Source of the DNA: Nymphaea colorata | Taxonomy: Eukaryota; Streptophyta; Magnoliopsida; Nymphaeales; Nymphaeaceae | DNA: 64,000 nt | Assembly: GCF_008831285.2 (NCBI RefSeq) | Contig: NC_045144.1 | Span: 19,359,716-19,423,715, forward strand | Direction of reading: 5' to 3' | In this document: positions 56,618-64,000 of the stretch, in pieces | Numbering within the stretch: the stretch's first letter is position 1 | Layout of the letters: the number at the start of each line of letters is the position of its first letter | Notes under the pieces: generated by a model | Told to the model about the DNA's origin: nothing | What the model saw: only the letters and a program-made list of their open reading frames with translations | The model's database searches: none | Position numbers and translations under genes: made by a program

Positions 56618-58781
56618 AACTGCAGCACATTGTTAGATTTCGGGCTGTTGTCAAAGCTCCCTTTCGCTCCTAAGGGTTGCCTCCTCCGCATGGTGATGTG
56701 AGATTTGGGATTTGGGCTTGTTTGGTTTTCGGTTTGGTTTGTACTGTGTTTCTGTCGTCAAGTCTTGCCTTATTAAAGACCCACTTTTTCCCTTATAAAA
56801 GATTAATTATGTATTCCAATGATGAAAGACTGCTTTTGGTACTTTTTTGTTGCTCATGATGATGTTTTAATCATGATCATCGCAAGGGGCAACCTTTGGT
56901 ATCATTATGTCACTGAATAAATTTCATTTTGTTTGTGGGTCCTTCAGGTTTGATTTAATGCTCTCTTGTGATTGGAAAGAAGCGATTGGATATGTAGGGG
57001 CTTTGACTACATAACTGTTGATGAAAATAACCTAATTTTGGATTTCACGTAACTGAGCTATTTCTTGGAACTTGCACTAGTAACAGTGTGTTATTGTTTC
57101 ATTGTCAAAGATTCATAGAACACTTTTTAAAGTGTTTTAAATATATAGAGCAGTGACGTACCATTACTTACGTTGTGGCTGGAGTGGGCAATTGCCCACA
57201 CTGGACCTCTAAATTTACATTATTTATATATAGAAACCTCATGAATTTTTAATTTTTTACATGAGTGTTTAAAATTTATAATTAGAGTGCCCCTTAACAA
57301 GTCAAGAAATTACTATTGCCAAACAACTTCTAAAGACCCCTCACCTGGAGGCGTCAGACTCTGAACTCGTAGGCGGCTGGTAATTTATAGGATTAATTTA
57401 TTGCTTTTGGTATGGCGTGTGAACACATATGTTTGCAAAATTACGACAAGAAAAGATGGAAATTAATGATTTTCTGTAAATTTGTCCATCTTCTGTTTGT
57501 CAAGCCCTTGATAGAAAACATGGGAAAAGCAAACTACCATTTTTCATCTCTTATGTCTCCTGTAAATTGTTGTGAACCTTTCACACTCGTTGAGGTTTTT
57601 TGCATGTTTAGGTTAAACCTTGCCACTGTGATTTCTGTAGTTTTGGAGTTTAAAGATCCTAAAAAATTCCTGTGCAACACGTTTGTTAGTTGTTAGTAAG
57701 TGAACAATGACAAAGACCCACAATTGTTTTTTTTTTTTCTAAAGAGCTTAAACCTGTGCCTCTTAGGAGCAGAACACAACATGACTGTTCATATTTGTCT
57801 GTCCACGCTGGTGCATAATTGAACTGGTTTAGGAGGAACAGTTACTCCTCAAGGCTTACTAGTCGAGCGCATTCCAGTTAAATGCATCCAAAGTTAGATT
57901 GGATCACGTTCTGGTAGAGCCAAAGAGCGTCCAAACACATCAAGAATATATTATCTAATGTTACACGCACACACAAACAGAGACAGATTTCTTGCTTTGC
58001 ATTTCTTACACAGGAAGAAGAAGAACACCTACCACCAAATCGACCAAGCTGAAGGTATCGTCTTCACCGACACGGCGTCTTCACCGACACCAACAGTCGA
58101 CAACGTGCAAAGCAGAGAGGTTCTGGCTACGCTCTGTCGGTGTTCAAGATTCACTGCGTTTGCCAGCTTCAGCATTTAGTTGGTCTGCAATGGAGGGTCC
58201 AACACCAGGGCGTTCAAGGAAAGCAGAGGAGGGCCCCTTTCCAAATGGGGGTGGATCCCTCCCCACATGAATGGTTGGTAGAGCTTCAGCTTGTGCACAT
58301 GATGGACCTATATGGGAAGTGGTTTCAGACAGGGCATTTCTAGTGTCGGTAATGGACCCACGTAGGGACGTTATACTGTGTCGCTTAATCTAACATGTTT
58401 TTGCCTTTCTGCTTGGAAAACACTGCGGTGAGATCCATGATGTTGGTAAAAAACCCGGAAATTGTTGGATTCGCCACTGTTCTTATTGACTTTGGAAACC
58501 CAAGAGTCACAAGATGTTCTGGAATTTCGCAGCACGCCAAAATGTTCATAAAGTGAAAAGGTACCACCATGCCAGTTTCTTTTTTCTTAAGAACTTGACA
58601 GTTTTGTTTTTCTTGTGAAAGCATGTGCTCTCTCCTGACTTTTCTGTGATAGTTCATCTGGAACGCATAAATAGCTCATTCGATCCCGTGATCTCTTGCT
58701 CACTCTGTAGTGTCTTTTAGTTTGCTTCTGCTCTGTCCCCACAACCTCAGCACAGAGGGGAGAGAAAGACCACAATCACAA

Positions 58782-58813
<32 letters not shown>

Positions 58814-59111
58814 GAAGAAGAAGAAGAGAGAGAGAGATGGGGGAAGAGGGAGGGACAAAAACCGGTCCACTTAGTCTTTATAATGGCACCCTTAATCTCA
58901 AACAACATTTTTTAATACCTTCAAGATAGCATCCTCTAAGATTATAGTCATCCATAGTTTCAAAAAGGATATTGGTTTTTATAATTTTCTAATAAATGCC
59001 ATAGATTTGATGAAAACTATCGCATAGGAATGTTAAGTGAAATTTCATTAGCCCGATGAATAAAAAACTTTAACAATATCTTCTATCACTAACCTATATG
59101 TTTTGCTTCAA
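56618..59111. other. NTF2 3' region and intergenic DNA with repeat pieces
   Basis: The first few hundred bases are probably 3' untranslated sequence. Positions 57,150–57,370 resemble the 'GTGGC…AGCC' small repeat class, with an AT-rich interior and a 'gaggcgtcagactctgaa' end. Around 58,060–58,095 is a 16-bp duplication (gtcttcaccgacac). A (GAA)n/(GA)n microsatellite lies at 58,781–58,836. No gene is recognised. Confidence 0.45.
58781..58836. repeat. (GAA)n and (GA)n microsatellite
   Basis: Trinucleotide AGA/GAA repeats with a single interruption (gtaga), followed by GA dinucleotides. Simple sequence. Confidence 0.95.
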
Positions 59112-59320
59112 CGGACATAGCATAGCTTATCGGCTCAAGGATCACACTGATTACACTTCCTCAATTTGATTCTTGTGGGAGTTATTTCTCTGAATTGTAA
59201 ATGGTGGTACGTTCGACATTCAAATTAAAAGGTGTACTATAAGACTATGCACGTCTTGAAACAGCCCTAAACCTTAAAGGTAGGGAGAACAGGAATTGTT
59301 TCACCTCTCGCAAACAGCCA
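59112..59320 (+). mobile_element. decayed tRNA-derived SINE related to the one at 15,319
   Basis: 'ggacatagcatagcttatcggc' and 'caatttgattcttgtgggag' correspond to the box A and box B neighbourhoods of the intact SINE ('gggcatagcgtagctggtc', 'tagttcgattcctgtgggcg'). The later part shares 'cacctctcgc'. Many substitutions and no clear target-site duplication mark it as old. Confidence 0.55.
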
Positions 59321-60865
59321 TGAACCTATATGTTTATGGTCATCACTAACACCTAGGTTAACAAAAGTTTACTTTTTTATGAAGAGTATAACCTTTACTA
59401 AAAACTTTGAAAAAGGTTGTTCCTTCCTTCACATTATAGGTATAAACTTAGCGCCAAAATTAAAATCTCTCAAGCTTTAAGTAATTGCTCCCATGGCTTT
59501 ACTTTTTAGGGCTGCCTTTCTTGAGCGCACCAAGTTAATGGCAGGCGTGTCTGAGTGCTTTGAAGCGTGACGTGCATCAAAAGAGTTAATTGTGGATGAA
59601 ATACTTCAAAAAAGGGAAAAGTTGTACGTTTGAGTTTGGTTGGCCTTCTTAGGGAGTTTATGGTTCGGTTTCAGATCGGACTCTCAACCAAATCCAAATT
59701 CAGTTGGTCACGTATTCAAAATTGGATCTAATTGTTCTATGAGCTAGGATTTTAATTCGATTGTCGAATCTGAATCTGGATCCAAAACCAAACCAAGTCT
59801 AACGACCCGGATCAAAGTAAAAACAGAGGCGCTCAAGTGAGTCTGTTTAGCTACTATCAGTTAGAATTACTGTTAAATGGGATCCATGGAAAATTACTAC
59901 TATCAGTTAGAATTTTGCTTTTCATAATCAATCTTACATTATTTAGGTATATTCCAAATTTATCATTTATTTTCACTTCACAAAGCTAACCCTTTTCTTT
60001 GCTTCCACTTGGACAAATTCGCCTTTCATCTTAAGAAGCAATAAGATGGACAACGGAAATTGCCAAGTTTAGTTAAAAAGTATCCTTTATTTAAGAACAA
60101 TTTTAGAAATAAATAAAAACATAGATTGGATATTGAAAATAGAATATAGAGTTAGATATGCGTATATTTTGCACAAACTAACTGAGCAATGACACCATTA
60201 TACTGGAAAAACCAATAATCAACTTAAAACGTATATTTTTTCTTATACAAGTAGAATTTTATAAGGATCTGAATATCAGTAATCAGACTTTTTGAGCCAT
60301 AAAATTCTATCTACACATTCAAAAATAGATTTTATAACATCTTCTAAGTTTAAGGATTGCATCTATATGGTCTTTTAGAAGATGCTTTCGTAAATGTAAC
60401 GAAATCATCAACTTTTTTATTATGGCATAATTAAGAATTAACTATTTTCAGTATGCCCATGTTACGCTCTTACCTTTGGGACGGGCTACCTTAACGCTCT
60501 TGGACAGGAGCATAGATGCTTTCAAAATTTGGAAAAACATGATGATGAGTTCTGAGAATTTTAAAATGGGAACGTGAATTTTGGAAAAGGTAGACAAAGT
60601 GAGGACTATCATAGAAATCACTATTAGTTATTACGAATGAATTGGCCATGGAATTTGTCCACTGCAAAAAAATGTGAATATAAGAAGTACAAATCCCAAT
60701 CGACGAACTTTTAAAAAATGTAGATTCAATTTCCAAGAATATTTAACCTGAACTCACCACAAGCTAAGGATATCAACCTTCATAAAAAGTAGAAACCAAA
60801 GCAGAAGCAAGATTTGGTCGCTCCCCACAAAAGGCTACTCAGGACTGCTGTCTTCTCCCTACTCA
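59321..60865. other. intergenic and promoter region of the phospholipase C gene
   Basis: No gene. Positions 59,660–59,820 carry 'gaatctggatccaaaacc'-type motifs of the degenerate dispersed family. A CATAAAAAG sequence at about 60,781–60,789 is a possible TATA element about 80 bp above the start codon. The rest is AT-rich. Confidence 0.45.
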
Positions 60866-63454
60866 ATGGCGGAGAATGCCCATAGACCACCTCCCTCTGT
60901 CACCATCCTTATGCTTCTTCTGGTTGGCATCTCTGGTTTCATTCAGATTTCAGATGGGGTCACTTTCAGAGGCCCCATCAAGACCATCGTTGTGCTTGTC
61001 ATGGAGAACAGATCCTTCGACCACATGCTCGGCTGGATGAAGACCATCAACCCGAAGATAGATGGAGTCACAGGCAAGGAATGCAATCCGAGGTCGACGC
61101 TGCACCCGAATGCTGACCTCATCTGCTTCACAGATGGTGCTGAATTCGTCGACCCCGACCCTGGCCACTCTTTTGAGGCGGTCATGGAACAAGTGTTCGG
61201 CTCTGTTAACGCGAGCAGTGTGAATCCAGTCCCTTCCATGAAGGGTTTTGTTCAGCAGGCTCTTGGGGTCAGTGACGACTTGCCGGGGAAAGTGATGCAG
61301 GGTTTTAGGCCGGAAAACATACCGGTTTTCAAGACGTTGATCGGAGAATTCGCGGTCTTCAATCGGTGGTTCTCTTCTCTACCAGGTCCAACCCAACCGA
61401 ACCGCCTATTCATATATTCTGCAACCTCACACGGCGCAACCAGCCATGTTCGTAGGCAGTTAGCCACAGGGTACCCGCAGAAGACAATATTTGACTCAGT
61501 TCATGAGTCTGGACTGAGCTTTGGAGTCTACTACCAAAGTGCTCCTACAACTCTGTTCCTTAGGAACATGAGAAAATTGAAGTACATATCAAATTTTCAT
61601 TTCTATGATTTGAAGTTCAAGAGAGATGCAAGAAATGGGCAGTTGCCTAATTTGTCTCTGATTGAGCCTAGATACTTTGATTTGAGAATAGTTGGAGCTA
61701 ACGATGATCATCCATCACATGATGTGTCCGATGGGCAGAGATTCGTAAAGGAGGTGTATGAAACCTTAAGGTCCAGCCCACAGTGGAACGAGACTCTGCT
61801 GATTATCACATATGATGAGCATGGAGGATTTTTTGATCATGTTTCAACACCTGCAGAAAATGTGCCAAATCCTGATGGAAACACTGGTCCTGCTCCATAT
61901 TTTTTCAAGTTTGATAGGTTGGGAGTTCGAGTTCCGACAATTATGGTGTCTCCTTGGATCAAAAAAGGAACAGGTATGCCTTTCTCATCTGAATGGAATG
62001 TGTGCTTGCTTTACTCTTGTGATTTTCTTTTTACTGCATGTGACTAGAAAAGGATTCGTCGTGTGCATCTGCGCTTCCCCTTTTGGTTTCCTTTGATTCA
62101 CGAGCTTGAATTGTACCAAGACCGTCCTGTGGTGATCTGTTGCAATTGCGGAAAGTAGTGAACAGGAAAGTCCATCCACATGGGCTTGGGGATCTTCTGA
62201 AAATGCATTCATTTTTGTCTCTGTCGTTGTATTCTTTTAGAAGCAGTAATAGGTTCTGTTTTATTTGTTGTTCTCACCTTTGCTTTTGAAAGCGAACGAA
62301 TAACCCTTTGCACCTGCACTTTTGCCATCAAAGTAACTTCTCCAGTAATGAGTTAAGATCTGTGCGTGATCTTTTCATTCTTCTCTCTGTCTAATGTTTG
62401 AGAAAGAGGCGTGCATGCATGCATGCGTAGAGCTCTTAGATCCATGACTTTGAGTCGAGAAAATGCAACCTGGCATCTGTGCTGAGCTTCTAAGGGAGGA
62501 AGAAAAATACTCTTTCGCCTTTTGTCCAATTATGAAGATTGATACTGTTACAGCGAGGTGAAAACAAATAAAAGTTCATTCCCAACCTTTACCCTTGAAC
62601 CTCACGTTAGGTTGCAAGTTTGTTGATTCTTTCTCTTTAATCATTGACGTGATGAAGATCAGAAGTTAATTTTAGGCTTTTTAGCTGATCTTCGGCTTTT
62701 GTTCTTACAAGAAAGGTATGGAACCATGACCAGTGGTGGAGCTACCTGATCACGACTACATAAATTAATAATCATTGTCATACTAGAATAATCTCAAGGA
62801 CGGAATCTGTTAAAATCTCTCTCTCTTGTGCGCATAATTCACCAATTCATATTGGAAGGTGATATGCCCGTTTGTCGTACTTGTTTCTGTTACAGTGATC
62901 GGGAGACCACAAGGACCCACTACAAGTTCTGAGTATGAACACTCTTCTATACCAGCAACCATCAAGAAGTTGTTCAACATAGACTCAAACTTTTTGACCC
63001 ACAGAGATGCATGGGCAGGGACTTTTGAGCAAATTGTGCAGGAGTTGCAAGCACCAAGAACAGACTGCCCAGGTAATATATGACTGTTGCTATACAGAAA
63101 TGCTGTATGTTCTTTCTTATACGAGGGCTCAAATCTGTCTGTGGACTGGTTTCAGAGGTTCTGCCTGATGCATCAAAGAAATTAAGAACGACAGCAGCTA
63201 AAGAAGAGGCAAAATTGTCAGAGTTTCAAACGGAGTTAGTTCACCTTGCTGCAGTCCTGAATGGTGATCGTTTTCTTAGCAGCTTTCCAGATGAAATAAG
63301 CAGGAGAATGAATGTCAAAGAGGCAGATGAATATGTGAATGGTGCTGTCTCCAGATTCATGGAAGCTAGCAAAGAAGCGAAGAAGCTAGGAGCAGATGAG
63401 TCTGCGATTGTGGACATGAGATCATCATTAACAACCAGAAAGAAGCTACCATGA
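60866..63454 (+). CDS. NPC: non-specific phospholipase C (phosphoesterase family)
   Basis: Hydrolyses phosphatidylcholine and related phospholipids to diacylglycerol and a phosphorylated head group. Three coding exons: 60,866–61,973; 62,896–63,072; 63,156–63,454. Junctions are GT–AG and restore the frame (GGA ACA G/TG ATC; CCA G/AG GTT), giving 527 aa, the usual length. Residues 12–31 are a hydrophobic signal peptide-like segment. Family motifs: [11 protein letters not shown] (47–57), [15 protein letters not shown] (176–190), DDHPSHDV (280–287), [11 protein letters not shown] (315–325) and [15 protein letters not shown] (351–365). After the splice come [17 protein letters not shown] and DAWAGTFE. 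The C-terminal third ([19 protein letters not shown]) resembles the NPC1/NPC2/NPC6 group more than the intron-poor NPC3–5 group, but the exact paralogue is uncertain. No catalytic residue is seen to be lost. Confidence 0.94.
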
Positions 63455-64000
63455 GTTGCATCCGTGAAGAGATGAAAGAAAAATTTCACCAAGAAAATTT
63501 TATTTGTAGAGTCATTTTATTTTCTATTTAGATGTCTTGAAGCTTTAAGTTTGTAAAAAAGGAAATTTTTGTTGAACCACTAAGTATCCAGTATATGATT
63601 CGATTTGTCCATATTAATAAATTAACGCCTGGATCTAGACTCCAGTTTTCTATTCTTAGATTTCCTCTATCTCCTTTCACAATGAGAAGGTCCACCAGTA
63701 TAATCAACAACTGTACAAAAATTTAGATGTACATCTTATTTAGTGTGGCCGTTTTGCAATACATTGCAGCAGATTCAAAAACTGAATTTGTCGTGCATGG
63801 CACCTTGTGAAATCCTGAATAATCAGTCACTCGAGGAGATAAAATTTTCAGTGACAATTATGCTCCTTGACGTGTACTCCATCAAATTCTGCACTCTTCT
63901 ACTAGCATATTGGTCAAAGATTCAGGAAATTTAAAAACTGGGAAGAAATTTTACATGAGCTATCAAGCTAAGACGCAAGGTTGGGATGCGTATTGACCAA
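63455..64000. other. 3' region of the phospholipase gene and intergenic end of window
   Basis: AT-rich DNA after the stop codon with 'aataaattaac'-like polyadenylation candidates near 63,616. No further gene is recognised before the window ends. Confidence 0.5.

Noticed and set aside
61974-62047. Phospholipase C reading through to a 393-residue product
   Set aside because: The last 24 residues do not fit the family, and a clean GT–AG intron joins to exons 2 and 3 in frame.

Overview
This is a window of flowering-plant nuclear DNA. It holds intron-containing genes of plant-specific families, much AT-rich intergenic DNA, plant transposon debris and remnants of an endogenous Caulimoviridae virus. 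The species cannot be named from the sequence. All functional assignments rest on motif recognition, not on database searches.

Left half (1–29,800): no intact protein-coding gene was recognised. It is a patchwork of the end of a Ty1-copia element, GC-rich 'TAAGG(C)TGGGCATC' elements, a complete tRNA-derived SINE with a perfect target-site duplication, three pieces of endogenous caulimovirid DNA (two forward, one inverted), and very long inverted repeats. Two of these inverted repeats (4,872–6,718 and 16,659–17,447) each end exactly where a caulimovirid fragment begins. The same stretch holds several pieces of U2 snRNA genes: a nearly full-length U2 pseudogene (minus strand, 11,899–12,058), two copies of the first ~36 nt of U2 fused to caulimovirid sequence, and four USE-like plus TATA snRNA-type promoter modules. 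At 7,767–7,878 a complete U2-type promoter and U2 head point in antisense orientation into caulimovirid sequence and then into the long hairpin. This is the most unusual arrangement in the window.

Right half (29,800–64,000): five conserved genes, all on the + strand, were reconstructed exon by exon with frame-consistent junctions. (1) An AHK3-type cytokinin receptor histidine kinase, 10 coding exons, 1,053 aa. (2) A mitochondrial small-subunit ribosomal protein of the S24/S35 (mS35) type, 4 exons, 465 aa, with a long Gly/Arg-rich N-terminal region. (3) Mediator subunit 30, 3 exons, 173 aa. (4) Nuclear transport factor 2, 2 exons, 123 aa, split by a 5.8-kb intron that appears to use a GC–AG splice pair. 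(5) A non-specific phospholipase C, 3 exons, 527 aa.

The genes are unrelated housekeeping or signalling genes and form no pathway or operon. Cytokinin perception, mitochondrial translation, Pol II transcription, nuclear import of Ran and phospholipid hydrolysis are represented. Intergenic stretches in the right half carry microsatellites, a 71-bp tandem repeat array, small non-autonomous elements and a decayed SINE.
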